In this document: piece by piece, positions 53,268 to 62,276 of the stretch
Position numbering within the stretch: position 1 is the stretch's first letter
Layout: each line of letters starts with the position of its first letter
Source: Mesorhizobium sp. BR1-1-16
Lineage (GTDB): Bacteria; Pseudomonadota; Alphaproteobacteria; Rhizobiales; Kaistiaceae
Direction: 5' to 3'
DNA: 64,000 nucleotides
NCBI RefSeq assembly: GCF_020165495.1
Contig: NZ_JAIUIE010000005.1
Coordinates: 292,401-356,400 of the forward strand
Notes under the pieces: model-generated
The model's database searches: none
What the model was told of the DNA's origin: nothing
What the model saw: the letters and a program-made list of their open reading frames with translations, nothing else
Translations under genes and position numbers: made by a program

Positions 53268-55856
53268 TCAGGCCTTGCGGCGCTTCGGCTTCTGGATTTC
53301 GAGTGGCACTGCTGCCGCCAGCAGCTCGGCCCAGGGGTCAGAGCCGCGCGTCGCTATGTGGCCGGGTGCATTGGTCACGGTGAAATGGGCCGGGCCGATG
53401 TCGGGGCCGAGTTCATCCCAGGCAAGCGGCATCGAAACGGCCGCGCCCGGCCGGGCACGGGTCGAATAGGGCGCGACGGCGGTCTGTCCGCGCTGGTTAC
53501 GCAGGTAGTCCACCAGAATCTTGCCGCCGCGCTTCGCCTTGGCAATCGTCGCGACATAGCGGTCGGGCGCATCGGCGGCCATGGCCTCAGCCATCGCCTT
53601 GGTGAACGCCTTGACGGCCGGCCAATCCGCCTTGGGCTTCAACGGCGCCACGATATGCAGGCCCTTGCCGCCGGATGTCTTCAGGAACGCCGCGAGACCC
53701 GCAGCCTCGAACCGGGCTCGGACATCCTCCGCCGCCTGGACAACCTCCGCCCAGCTTACGCCGTCGCCCGGATCGAGATCCATGATGATCCTGTCCGGCC
53801 GCTCCCAGTCGGCGAGGGTCGATCCCCAGGGATGGATTTCCAGCGTCGCCGATTGCACCAGCGCCATCAGCCCGTCGAGACTGTCGATGCTGATGAAGGG
53901 CGGCTCGCTCTTGGCTTTCGGGTCCGGCACCAGACGGATGGCGGCATTGACGCCCTTCCAGGCATGCTTCTGGAAGAACTTCTCGCCGTCGATGCCCTCG
54001 GGACAACGCAACAGCGCCAACGGCCGACCGACGATATGCGGGCCGATGAACCGCCAGACCTCGGCGTAATAGTCGGCGAGCCCCTCCTTGGTGATGCCGG
54101 CATCCGGCCAATAGACCCGGTCCGGATGTGTCAGCTTCACAGTCCGCTTCGGCGGCTTCGGCGCCGCTGGCGCGGCCTCGCTCTTGGCATCTTTCGCTCG
54201 CTCGCGCACGATCTCGCTCGCCGGCTTGTCCTCGCGCAATCCGCGGAATGAAGCATGCCTGAGATGGCCGTCGCCCGTCCAGGCGCGGAACTCGACTTCC
54301 GCCACCAGCTTCGGCTCGACGAAGCGGGCGCCGCGCCGTTCCTCGGCGGTCAGCCCGCGCGCGAACGGGCTCTTGTCGACAGCGATTGCGTGGAGGCGCC
54401 GATAGAGATCGCGCGATACGCTGGCCGTGAAGCCCGTGCCGACGCGGCCGACATGATCGAGGCCGTCGGCGTCATGCACGCCGAGCAGCAGGGAGCCGAT
54501 GGCATTTGGCGCCGCCGTCGAAGGGACGTAACCGCCGATGACGAATTCCTGCCGCGCCGAGCATTTCGACTTGACCCAGTTGCGGCCGCGCCCAGACCGG
54601 TATGGCGAATCCGCAACCTTGGAAACGACACCCTCGAGGCTCAGACGGCAGGCATGGCGAAGCACCATCTCGCCGCTCTCGGGGAAGTGCGCGCTGAAGC
54701 GGATCGCCGGACCGCCAGCCCCGATCAGCCGCTCCAACGCCCCTTTGCGCGCGAGGAGCGGAACGCGGGTCAGGTCCTGGCCGTCGAGATGAATGAGATC
54801 GAAGGCATAGAAGACGAAGCGATCGCTTCGGCCTTCGCTGAGATCGGCCTGGAGCGCCGAGAAGTCCGAGGCGCCCGCCGCCCCCTCGACGACGAGTTCG
54901 CCATCGATCATCGCCGTCTCGCAGGGCAAAGCAGCCATCGCCGCGACGACGTCAGTGCCGAACTTTTCGGTCCAGTCGAGGCCGGTGCGTGTCAGGAGAC
55001 GGACCTTGTCGACTTCGATGCGCGCGATCAGGCGATAGCCATCGAACTTGATCTCGTGCAGCCAGCGCTCGCCGGCCGGCGGCGCCGCGACCAGAGTCGC
55101 AAGCTCCGGCGGCACGAAATCCGGCAGCTTCGCCTTCCGCGCTCCTTCGAGCGAGGTTGGTGCGTCCGCCAAAGCTCCGTCGGACGTGCCGCCCGCCTTG
55201 CCACCGACCTTGGCTCTGACCGCTGCCTTCCGGCGTGGCTTCGCGGGCGTGTCCGGATCGATCTTGCCCGTCTTCGATAACCAACCGGGCGCTTCCTTGG
55301 CGACCTCGGCGAGAGCGCGTCCCGTTTTCACCGAGTCGGTTTCTTCCTCGAGAATATCGGGCGCATCCGCGTGGCGGGCATAGGCATCTTCGCCCTTGAT
55401 CAGAAGCCAGTTCTCGCGCTTCTCACCCGGCTTCCCATGCATCCGCACGAGGTGCCAGCGGCCTTTGAGGCGCTCGCCATCGAGCGTGAACTCGAGATGG
55501 CCCTTGGCATAGCCTTTGTGGGCATCGCCGATCGGCGCCCAGGTGCCTCGATCCCAGACGAGGACCGTGCCGCCGCCATATTCGCCCTTCGGGATCGTGC
55601 CTTCGAAATCGCCATAGTCGAGCGGATGATCCTCGACATGAACAGCAAGCCGTTTTTCCTCGGGATCGAGGCTCGGGCCGCGCGTCACCGCCCAGCTCTT
55701 CAGGACGCCATCCATCTCCAGACGGAAATCATAGTGCAGCCGTGTCGCATCGTGCTTCTGGATGACAAAGCTGTTGCCGCTGCCGATGCTTTCGCCGCCC
55801 TCGGGTTCTGATGTCGTCTTGAAGTTGCGCTTGCTGCGATAAGTTTCGAGCGCCAT
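53268..55856 (-). CDS. ligD: Multifunctional DNA ligase LigD (PE-ligase-polymerase)
   Basis: LigD processes and seals breaks with Ku. The 862-residue product has the phosphoesterase domain first (residues 20-165), with the expected metal and catalytic residues His35, His41, Asp43, Arg45, His77 and Tyr81. The ATP-dependent ligase follows (about 245-545), with the adenylated Lys270 in KFDGYR and the VVSKVADSPYRSGRGRNW end. The AEP polymerase (570-860) has Asp693/Asp695 in IMDLDP and SGGKGLH. The order is as in Pseudomonas LigD, unlike Mycobacterium. The stop is 12 bases from the convergent ku stop. Confidence 0.95.
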   Translation of the reverse strand: MALETYRSKRNFKTTSEPEGGESIGSGNSFVIQKHDATRLHYDFRLEMDGVLKSWAVTRGPSLDPEEKRLAVHVEDHPLDYGDFEGTIPKGEYGGGTVLVWDRGTWAPIGDAHKGYAKGHLEFTLDGERLKGRWHLVRMHGKPGEKRENWLLIKGEDAYARHADAPDILEEETDSVKTGRALAEVAKEAPGWLSKTGKIDPDTPAKPRRKAAVRAKVGGKAGGTSDGALADAPTSLEGARKAKLPDFVPPELATLVAAPPAGERWLHEIKFDGYRLIARIEVDKVRLLTRTGLDWTEKFGTDVVAAMAALPCETAMIDGELVVEGAAGASDFSALQADLSEGRSDRFVFYAFDLIHLDGQDLTRVPLLARKGALERLIGAGGPAIRFSAHFPESGEMVLRHACRLSLEGVVSKVADSPYRSGRGRNWVKSKCSARQEFVIGGYVPSTAAPNAIGSLLLGVHDADGLDHVGRVGTGFTASVSRDLYRRLHAIAVDKSPFARGLTAEERRGARFVEPKLVAEVEFRAWTGDGHLRHASFRGLREDKPASEIVRERAKDAKSEAAPAAPKPPKRTVKLTHPDRVYWPDAGITKEGLADYYAEVWRFIGPHIVGRPLALLRCPEGIDGEKFFQKHAWKGVNAAIRLVPDPKAKSEPPFISIDSLDGLMALVQSATLEIHPWGSTLADWERPDRIIMDLDPGDGVSWAEVVQAAEDVRARFEAAGLAAFLKTSGGKGLHIVAPLKPKADWPAVKAFTKAMAEAMAADAPDRYVATIAKAKRGGKILVDYLRNQRGQTAVAPYSTRARPGAAVSMPLAWDELGPDIGPAHFTVTNAPGHIATRGSDPWAELLAAAVPLEIQKPKRRKA

Positions 55857-55859
55857 CGC

Positions 55860-56732
55860 TCAGCCCGCCTTTCGCCGAGGCGCAGCAGGCGGCTTCTCGG
55901 CAGCGGCCTTCGAAGACCGCTTCCGCTTCGCCGGCTTTGCATTCCCCTTGCTCGAAGCAGGCGCACCCGCGCTCTCGCGAAGCGCCGACAGCAGGTCACT
56001 GGACGCTGTGCGCTTGACGGGCTTCGGCCGCGCGATCTTGCGCCCTTCGATCTTCGCCTTGACCAGTTCCGCCAGTGCAGCCTCATACCGGTCATCGAAG
56101 GCGGACGGATCGAAGGTGCCGGCCTTGGTGTCGATGATGTGCTCTGCGAGTTCGAGCATCTCACCCTTGATGTCGAGCTTCGGAATATCGCCGAAGACCT
56201 CCTTCGATGAGCGGACCTCATAGTCGAAATTGAGCGTCGTGCCGACGAGGCCCTTGCCATAGGGGCGGATCAACAGCAGCCGCACCCGGCGAAACAGCAC
56301 AGCCTCGGCCAGCGCCGCGACATTTTCCGCGCGCATGCCCTCGCGGATCAGATCGAAGGCCTCCTCGGCATGGCGATCCGAAGGCGCGAGATAATAGGGC
56401 CGGTCCAGATAGACATCGTCTATATCGGCGCAGGGAAAGAAAGCGGAAACGGTGAGGGTCTTGTCGCTTTCAGGCACGGCTGCGGCAATTTCCTCGGCTT
56501 CGAAGATGATCGGATCACCTGAGCCCGTGTCGTAGCCCTTGACCTGATCGTCTCGGTCGACCGGCTTCTCCGTTTCGCTGTCGACGAAGTGGCGTTCGAT
56601 CCGGTTGCCGGTCCGGCGGTTGATCGTGTGGAAGGCGATCCGCTCGGACGTCGAGGCAGCCGTATAGAGCGCCACAGCCGCGCTGAGCTCTCCGACCTTG
56701 AGATGACCCTTCCAATTGGCCCGTGGCGCCAT
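55860..56732 (-). CDS. ku: Ku protein (NHEJ), copy 2
   Basis: The 290-residue product opens PRANWKGHLKVGELSAAVAL. It has the Ku core AFHTINRRTGNRIERHFVDSETEKPVDRDDQVKGYDTGSGD, and VYLDRPYYLAPSDRHAEEAFDLIREG. The C-terminus has a DLLSALRES helix similar to copy 1. A longer basic tail (KRKRSSKAAAEK, PRRKAG) looks suited to DNA contact. It lies 4 bases from the ligD start on the same strand, so the two are an operon. It is clearly diverged from copy 1 and suggests a heterodimer. Confidence 0.93.
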   Translation of the reverse strand: MAPRANWKGHLKVGELSAAVALYTAASTSERIAFHTINRRTGNRIERHFVDSETEKPVDRDDQVKGYDTGSGDPIIFEAEEIAAAVPESDKTLTVSAFFPCADIDDVYLDRPYYLAPSDRHAEEAFDLIREGMRAENVAALAEAVLFRRVRLLLIRPYGKGLVGTTLNFDYEVRSSKEVFGDIPKLDIKGEMLELAEHIIDTKAGTFDPSAFDDRYEAALAELVKAKIEGRKIARPKPVKRTASSDLLSALRESAGAPASSKGNAKPAKRKRSSKAAAEKPPAAPRRKAG

Positions 56733-56867
56733 GCTCTGCCCTCCGCGAGTCACTCAATGCGGCGCCGCCTCGGATCGTTCCGCAGGCTGCGCCAAGCCCT
56801 CCGGCAGGGCGCACAAAGGGAACGCAGCGCGCCGGCCTCGCGTTTGTCAATCACAAGGGAGATGACC

Positions 56868-57251
56868 ATGGCACGCATTCGAACCGGTGGCTGCCTCTGC
56901 GGGGCAGTCCGTTTTGAGCTTGAGGGCGAGCCTTTCCTCATCGGCGTCTGTCATTGCGCCGACTGCCGCAAGGAAAGCGGCAGCGCCTTCACCCTCTATG
57001 CGAAATGGCCGCTGTCAGCTTTTCGCGTGACCGGCGAGACGCGCCTCTATGCAGGGCGGAACTTCTGTCCAGTTTGCGGAAGCCGGCTGTTCAACCTCCA
57101 CGCGGAGGACGTCGAGCTTCGCGTCGGCAGCCTCGACGAAGCGCCCGACACCATCGGTACCCCAAGCCAGGAAGGCTGGATCAAGCGCCGCGACCCCTGG
57201 CTCGCGCCGATCGAGGGCGCAAGTCAGAGCGTCGAGGACACGCCGCGCTGA
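56868..57251 (+). CDS. GFA-family (Mss4-like zinc) protein
   Basis: The 127-residue product has the CENP-V/GFA zinc pattern GGCLCGAVRF, CHCADCRKESGSAF and FCPVCGSRL. The start at ATG 56868 is preferred because AAGGGAG lies at proper distance; an ATG six bases earlier is too close. GFA domains occur in S-(hydroxymethyl)glutathione synthases, but most members are uncharacterised, so the substrate is open. It is divergent from ku2. Confidence 0.88.
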   Translation: MARIRTGGCLCGAVRFELEGEPFLIGVCHCADCRKESGSAFTLYAKWPLSAFRVTGETRLYAGRNFCPVCGSRLFNLHAEDVELRVGSLDEAPDTIGTPSQEGWIKRRDPWLAPIEGASQSVEDTPR

Positions 57252-57339
57252 GCCGGTACCGCCGCCATCCGATACGGGAGATGCGAACGGCTCCCAGAGC
57301 GAGCCATCGCGGAGCAGTCGTACGCCCCCGGTGGGATGG

Positions 57340-59229
57340 TCAGCTTGTCGTGCGCGACAAGCCGCCGGCAATCAATTCGGCAGGGATGTCGTCGAATGAC
57401 GCGTAGTTCATGCTGTAGAGACGGGCATAGAGCCCTTTCTTCTGCATGAGCGCGTCGTGATTGCCCTGCTCGACCAGCGTGCCGTTCTGGAGCACGATGA
57501 TGCGATCCGCGCCGCGGATAGTCGCGAGGCGGTGGGCAATGACAAGGCCCGTGCGCCCCTTCAGCAGAATCGCCAGAGCCTTCTGGATCTGCCGTTCGGT
57601 ATAGCTGTCGATATTGGCCGTGGCCTCGTCGAGGACGAGGATGCGCGCATCGGCGACCAGCGCGCGGGCAAAGCTGATCAGCTGTCGCTGGCCTTGCGAG
57701 ATATTGCTGCCGCGCTGCTCCAGTTCGCTGTCATAGCCCTTCGGCAGCTGCATGATGAACTCATGCGCCCCGACGGCCTTCGCAGCAGAGACCACCTCGG
57801 CGCGGCTCGCCTCGGTCTTGTGATAGCGGATATTGTCGAACACCGTGCCTGAGAACAGGAACGGCTCCTGCAGCACCATCGCGATGTGCCGGCCGAGCGA
57901 ATCCTGCGTCACGTCGCGCACGTCGCGCCCGCCGACCAGCACAGAGCCTCTCGTGACATCATAGAAGCGATGCACCAGCGCCATCGCGCTGGTCTTGCCG
58001 GAGCCGGTCGGTCCGACCAGAGCCACCGTCTCGCCTGGATTGACCCGGAACGAGACGTCGTGCAGCACCGGCTGGCCCGGCACATAGCCGAATGTGACGT
58101 TGCGGAACTCGACCGACCCATCCATGTCCTCGGGCAGCGCCACGGCATCCGTCTTGTCGGTGACATCGACGGGAACATCGAGGACTTCGGAAATGCGCTG
58201 ACCCGAAGCCATCGCGCGCTGCATGACGCTGTATTGCAGCGTCAGCGACCGGATCGGGTCGAAAAAGCGCTGGATATAGAACAGGAACGCGACCATGACG
58301 CCGATATCGAGGCTCTTCGACAGCACCATCGAGCCGCCGACGACGATGACGGTCGCCATCGCGATGCCGGTCAGCGTATCGACGATCGGCACCATGACCT
58401 GCGCATATTTGGCGGCGAGCAGATTGGCGTCGCGATGCGCGCGGACCTTCTCGTCATAGAGCTCGAAATTGACGCGCTGACGGCTCATGCTTTGAACCGT
58501 ACGCACGCCGTGAATGCCCTCGGCCAAGGCGCCATTGGCGATCGACGAGGTCTCATGCGCCTCCATGAAGGAACGCTTGGCGAGCGGCAGCCAGAACAGT
58601 CGGACGATGAACAAAGCTGGCATGGTTGCCAGCGTCAGCAGGCCGAGCCGCGGATCGAGCCATAGCAGGACGACGACGATGCCTGCGAGCAGCGCGATGT
58701 CTCCAACGGAGAGCACCGAGGTCTCCATGAATTCCTGCATCGAATTGACGTCGCCCTGCAGGCGCGACATCAGCCGTCCCACCTCGGTCTTGTCCATGAA
58801 GGAGAGCGACACCCGCTGCAGATGGCTGAACATCGCCCGGCGCATGTCGAACAGCACGTGCTCCGCGGCGCTGCCGACGACGGTCTCCTGCAGATAGCTC
58901 GCGCCGTAATTGACGAGGATCGTTGCCGCGAAGGCGAGCGCGCAGGAGACGAGAACGGAGTGATCGGCGACGCCGCCAGCCATGCCGCTGTCGATCGCGG
59001 TGCGGATGATCAGCGGAATCGCAAGCTGCGTCAGGGTGAAGACGAGCACGGCTGCGACCGACAGAACGACCTTGCCGCGATAGGGCGAAACGAAGCTCCA
59101 GATACGGCGCACGATCTTCGGGTCATAGACCGCGCCGAAGATCTCCTCCTTTTCGCGATGCGAGCCGACCACGGCCCGGGGTGGACGCTCCGTCCCCGCG
59201 ATCAGCACCTTTTCGGACCGGATGCTCAT
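57340..59229 (-). CDS. ABC exporter, subunit B (half-transporter with canonical Walker B)
   Basis: The 629-residue product has six membrane helices (about 45-340) and a nucleotide-binding domain at about 380-610. The Walker A is GPTGSGKTS. The signature is altered to ISQGQRQ, but Walker B RILVLDEATANID has the catalytic Glu. A pseudo-EVE-like N-terminal basic stretch precedes the first helix. It is coupled to subunit A by an ATGA overlap and is the second half of a heterodimeric exporter. The substrate is unknown (multidrug or lipid-type by family). Confidence 0.9.
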   Translation of the reverse strand: MSIRSEKVLIAGTERPPRAVVGSHREKEEIFGAVYDPKIVRRIWSFVSPYRGKVVLSVAAVLVFTLTQLAIPLIIRTAIDSGMAGGVADHSVLVSCALAFAATILVNYGASYLQETVVGSAAEHVLFDMRRAMFSHLQRVSLSFMDKTEVGRLMSRLQGDVNSMQEFMETSVLSVGDIALLAGIVVVLLWLDPRLGLLTLATMPALFIVRLFWLPLAKRSFMEAHETSSIANGALAEGIHGVRTVQSMSRQRVNFELYDEKVRAHRDANLLAAKYAQVMVPIVDTLTGIAMATVIVVGGSMVLSKSLDIGVMVAFLFYIQRFFDPIRSLTLQYSVMQRAMASGQRISEVLDVPVDVTDKTDAVALPEDMDGSVEFRNVTFGYVPGQPVLHDVSFRVNPGETVALVGPTGSGKTSAMALVHRFYDVTRGSVLVGGRDVRDVTQDSLGRHIAMVLQEPFLFSGTVFDNIRYHKTEASRAEVVSAAKAVGAHEFIMQLPKGYDSELEQRGSNISQGQRQLISFARALVADARILVLDEATANIDSYTERQIQKALAILLKGRTGLVIAHRLATIRGADRIIVLQNGTLVEQGNHDALMQKKGLYARLYSMNYASFDDIPAELIAGGLSRTTS

Positions 59230-61130
59230 TCCGCGGCTCCCTGCATGGCGTCTTCGACCGGCGGCAGCTGCAGGTCGTGCAGCGCGCGATAGCGCCCGCC
59301 GGCCGCCAGCAAATCGCCATGCGTCCCGCGTTCGACGATGCGCCCGTCCTCGATGAACAGGATCTCGTCCGCATGCATCAGCGAGGAGAGCCGATGAGAG
59401 ATGATGAGCGTCACTCGCTCCGAGGCATGGGTTCGGATCGCCGCGCGGATGCGCTGCTCCGTGCCGGCATCGACCGCGGCCGTCGAATCGTCGAATACGA
59501 GCATCGCGTGACGCAGGATCAGGCTGCGAGCGATAGTAAGCCGCTGGCGCTGGCCACCCGAGAGCGAGGCGCCGCGCTCGCCGACGATCGTGCCGTAGCC
59601 TGTCGGCAGGCCGACGATGTAGTCGTGCAGCTGGGCCGACTCGGCCGCGCGCGCGATCCGCTGCTCCTCGGCCCAGGGATCGCCATAGGCGACATTGTTT
59701 TCGATCGAGGTGGTGAAGAGAAACGCGTCCTGCTGCACGACGCCGACCGCCCGGCGCAGCGATTCCAGCGTCACGTCGCGGATGTCCTGGCCGTCGATCG
59801 TGATCCGCCCCGACGTGACGTCATAGAAGCGGGGGATCAGGTGGGCGATGGTCGACTTGCCGCTGCCCGGCGGGCCGACGATCCCGATCGTCTGGCCCGG
59901 ACGCGCCGTGAAGTCGATACCGACCAGGGCCGGCTTCTCGGCACCTGGATAGGTGAAGCTGACATCCTCGAAGGCGAGCACGCCGTCGGTAAGTACGAGA
60001 GGTTCGGCTCCCGGCTTGTCGGCGATCGTGATCTCCTGGTCGAGCAGCTCGAACAGGCGGCGACCGCATGTCGAGGCGCGAGCAAACGAATTCACCATCA
60101 GTCCCAGCTGGCGCACCGGCATCTGCAGGATCGTCATGAAGGTCAGGAACGAGGCGAGCGTGCCAACGGTCATCGTCCCCGCTGCGACGCGTCCGCCGCC
60201 CACCCACAGCACGAGTCCCATGGCGGCGAAGAAGGAGAAGTTCATTGCGCTGGTATTGCGCACGCGGATCAGCACCCGCTCATGCGCAAGCTGCAGCGCG
60301 CCTTCCGAGATACGGTCGAATTTCGTGAGCTCGAACGCCTGCGCCGCAAAAGCGCGAACGACGCGGATGCCGCCGAGATTCTCGTCCATCACGCGGGTCA
60401 GGACCGCAAGCCTCTCCTGCAGCTCCAGCCATGTGGACCGCAGCAGGAGCTGCGTTACGGAGGAGCGCCAGGCGACGAAGGGCACGAAGGAGAGGCTGAG
60501 CAGGCCGAGCAGCGGATCGGTCGAGATCAGCAGCACTGCGCCGAAGCCGATCAGGACCGTCAGCAGCACCATGCGCACCAGACCGGTGTTGAAGAACATC
60601 CGGACGCCCTCGATATCGAGGATGCCGAGGGTGATCAGATCGCCGGTATGGACCTTGTCGTGGAAGCTGAACGAAAGGCGTTGCAGCTTCTCGTAAGTCG
60701 CAAGCCGCAGTTCATAGCCGAGATGATGGCCGACCGAATCGCCATAGTAGTTCTGCGCCATCGTGAACAGGCCGCGCAGAATGCTGATGGTAAGCAGGGT
60801 CGCAGCCGTGATGAAGAGCGCATGCTGGGCAGCAACGGCGCTGTCTGCATCGGCGCTGAGGATGCCCTGCGCCTGGTCGACCGCGCGCCCGAGCAGGCGC
60901 GGAATGATGAGTTGCAGCGTTGCCGCGACAAGCGTCGCAAGCACGGCAGCGCTGGCCTGCCAGGGATGGCGCAGCGTCAGCCGCGTGATCCTGGCCAGGG
61001 TTCCGAGGCCTTTGCCCCATTCCGCCGCCTTGACATGGGCGAGCGAGGTCTCGCGCTGTTCCGCGCGCGTTGCAGCAGTAAGTGTCACCGGATCTGTCCA
61101 GACTGACCGTTCGGAGGGTCCCCACGGCAT
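59226..61130 (-). CDS. ABC exporter, subunit A (half-transporter with degenerate Walker B)
   Basis: The product (about 634 residues from ATG 61130; a longer frame to 61214 exists) has six membrane helices. Its ATPase has GPPGSGKST, a normal signature LSGGQRQRL, and a Walker B MLVFDDSTAAVD in which the catalytic Glu is Asp. In heterodimeric exporters one subunit typically carries this change and the partner carries the altered signature, and both are seen here. The N-terminus is uncertain because no clear ribosome site precedes 61130. It is transcribed before subunit B. Confidence 0.88.
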   Translation of the reverse strand: MPWGPSERSVWTDPVTLTAATRAEQRETSLAHVKAAEWGKGLGTLARITRLTLRHPWQASAAVLATLVAATLQLIIPRLLGRAVDQAQGILSADADSAVAAQHALFITAATLLTISILRGLFTMAQNYYGDSVGHHLGYELRLATYEKLQRLSFSFHDKVHTGDLITLGILDIEGVRMFFNTGLVRMVLLTVLIGFGAVLLISTDPLLGLLSLSFVPFVAWRSSVTQLLLRSTWLELQERLAVLTRVMDENLGGIRVVRAFAAQAFELTKFDRISEGALQLAHERVLIRVRNTSAMNFSFFAAMGLVLWVGGGRVAAGTMTVGTLASFLTFMTILQMPVRQLGLMVNSFARASTCGRRLFELLDQEITIADKPGAEPLVLTDGVLAFEDVSFTYPGAEKPALVGIDFTARPGQTIGIVGPPGSGKSTIAHLIPRFYDVTSGRITIDGQDIRDVTLESLRRAVGVVQQDAFLFTTSIENNVAYGDPWAEEQRIARAAESAQLHDYIVGLPTGYGTIVGERGASLSGGQRQRLTIARSLILRHAMLVFDDSTAAVDAGTEQRIRAAIRTHASERVTLIISHRLSSLMHADEILFIEDGRIVERGTHGDLLAAGGRYRALHDLQLPPVEDAMQGAAE

Positions 61131-61326
61131 ATGCGGAGAACGAAGGCGTCGGCTTCGGGGCCGTTGGCGCGCCCCGGGTCGGCGGTTGAGATCGTGCGCC
61201 TTTATCCGGACCAATCAAGATCGGTAAGGCTCAACAACAACTTTTGCAGGTGATTCATGTCAGCTTCAGGGCAGAAGTGGCATCGATGACACAGCACGAT
61301 GCGATGGAGTCATAGGCTGACAACAA

Positions 61327-61354
61327 GAAGCCGGCCGCGATGAGGGCCGGCTTC
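61327..61354 (-). terminator. Intrinsic terminator after the 65-residue protein gene
   Basis: Ten-base arms GAAGCCGGCC / GGCCGGCTTC enclose an 8-base loop. On the minus strand TTGTTGTC follows. It lies 46 bases after the stop of the small gene at 61400-61597. Confidence 0.7.
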
Positions 61355-61399
61355 CGGATCTTCGGCGCGGACGTGTCGAATGCCGCGAATCAGCTCAAG

Positions 61400-61597
61400 T
61401 CAGGGCTTTGGCTTGCCCGCCGGCGCCTGTTCGGAAATCCCGGCGATATCCGGCGGCGGCAGATCGCCTTCCGCGATTGCGTCCTCGCGCTTCTTGCGCA
61501 ATTCCCGCGCGCGCTCGCTGTCCGGCTGGGGCGCATTGGCCTCCGCCTCTTCGACGAGATCGACGAGCGGAAGGACGGGCATGATGGGGGTCGACAT
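61400..61597 (-). CDS. Small charged protein of unknown function
   Basis: This 65-residue product has no recognised domain. The first half includes a short hydrophobic start (PIMPVLPLVDLVEEAE). The middle is a charged helix (SERARELRKKREDAIAEGD), and the end is Pro/Lys-rich. The case for a real gene is the AGGAGGAG ribosome site 7 bases before the ATG and a terminator just downstream. It lies alone between the exporter and the next gene. Confidence 0.6.
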   Translation of the reverse strand: MSTPIMPVLPLVDLVEEAEANAPQPDSERARELRKKREDAIAEGDLPPPDIAGISEQAPAGKPKP

Positions 61598-61767
61598 GGC
61601 TTGCTCCTCCTGAGGAGGCCGGGTCAGACCGGCCGATGGAAGGCAAACGGTCCGGCGCGGACGAGGTTCCCGACTGCGCGGCGCTTAACCCGATGGAAAC
61701 CAAGTCCTGCCAATGTCTGGGTGTGGACGCGTTCCGTGTGTTTTTCCGGTTGTCCATGGAGACAAGG

Positions 61768-61797
61768 CAGCCATCCCTGCGGCAGCGGGGATGGCTG
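61768..61797 (-). terminator. Stem-loop after the COG4315-type gene
   Basis: Thirteen-base arms (one G-T pair) CAGCCATCCCTGC / GCGGGGATGGCTG enclose a 4-base loop 15 bases after the stop. Downstream on the minus strand is CCTTGTCTCC, so the T content is low; it is a probable terminator or 3' stem. Confidence 0.55.
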
Positions 61798-61811
61798 TTC
61801 TCGTTCCAGGA

Positions 61812-62189
61812 CTATTTCGCGACGTGCCAGACGCCGCCCATGCCTTCGCCCGTGACATCGCCGGGCTTCATGTCCTTCACGAACGTATAGAGCGGCATGC
61901 CCTCATAGGCCCACATGACGGTGCCGTCCTTGCGCTTGACCAGCGACCAGTCGCCTTCGGCCTTGTCGCCGGCAGCCGCCATCAGCGGCGGCCATGCGGT
62001 CGCGCATTTATCGTAGCAATTAGATACGCCCTTATCGTCCTTGTCGAACGTGTAGAGGGTCATCCCCTTCGCATCGACGAGCACCTCGCCGGCCGATGAT
62101 TTCATCATGGTCGCGGGCGCTGCCGAAGCGGCGGCTGAGAAGGCCGACATGGCGACGAGGCTCGCCATGGCAACGAGAAGCGGCTTCAT
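61812..62189 (-). CDS. Secreted COG4315-family protein with Y-x-F-x-x-D repeats
   Basis: The 125-residue product has a signal peptide (1 to about 23) and the family repeats LYTFDKDDKGVSNCYDKCATAWPPL and LYTFVKDMKPG. The CxxxC pair may bind a metal or form a disulfide. The family has no firm function. It is a monocistronic gene with an ATG at 62189 and no upstream partner on the same strand within 80 bases. Confidence 0.85.
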   Translation of the reverse strand: MKPLLVAMASLVAMSAFSAAASAAPATMMKSSAGEVLVDAKGMTLYTFDKDDKGVSNCYDKCATAWPPLMAAAGDKAEGDWSLVKRKDGTVMWAYEGMPLYTFVKDMKPGDVTGEGMGGVWHVAK

Positions 62190-62276
62190 TGAAACTCTCC
62201 CTGATCGTGGCCCGACGGGCCGGGTACGACAGTGAACAGTCCGGCGCAGTTTCTATTCTCACTTCACGAAAACGTG

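Noticed and set aside
52292..56732. Genomic island integrated at tRNA-Thr
   Set aside because: The NHEJ genes start right after a tRNA gene, which is suggestive. I found no integrase and no repeated tRNA 3' end in the window. The composition by eye is like that of the neighbours.
59181..61106. 641-residue frame antisense to the ABC exporter subunit A
   Set aside because: It overlaps a complete half-transporter and has the composition of an antisense shadow.
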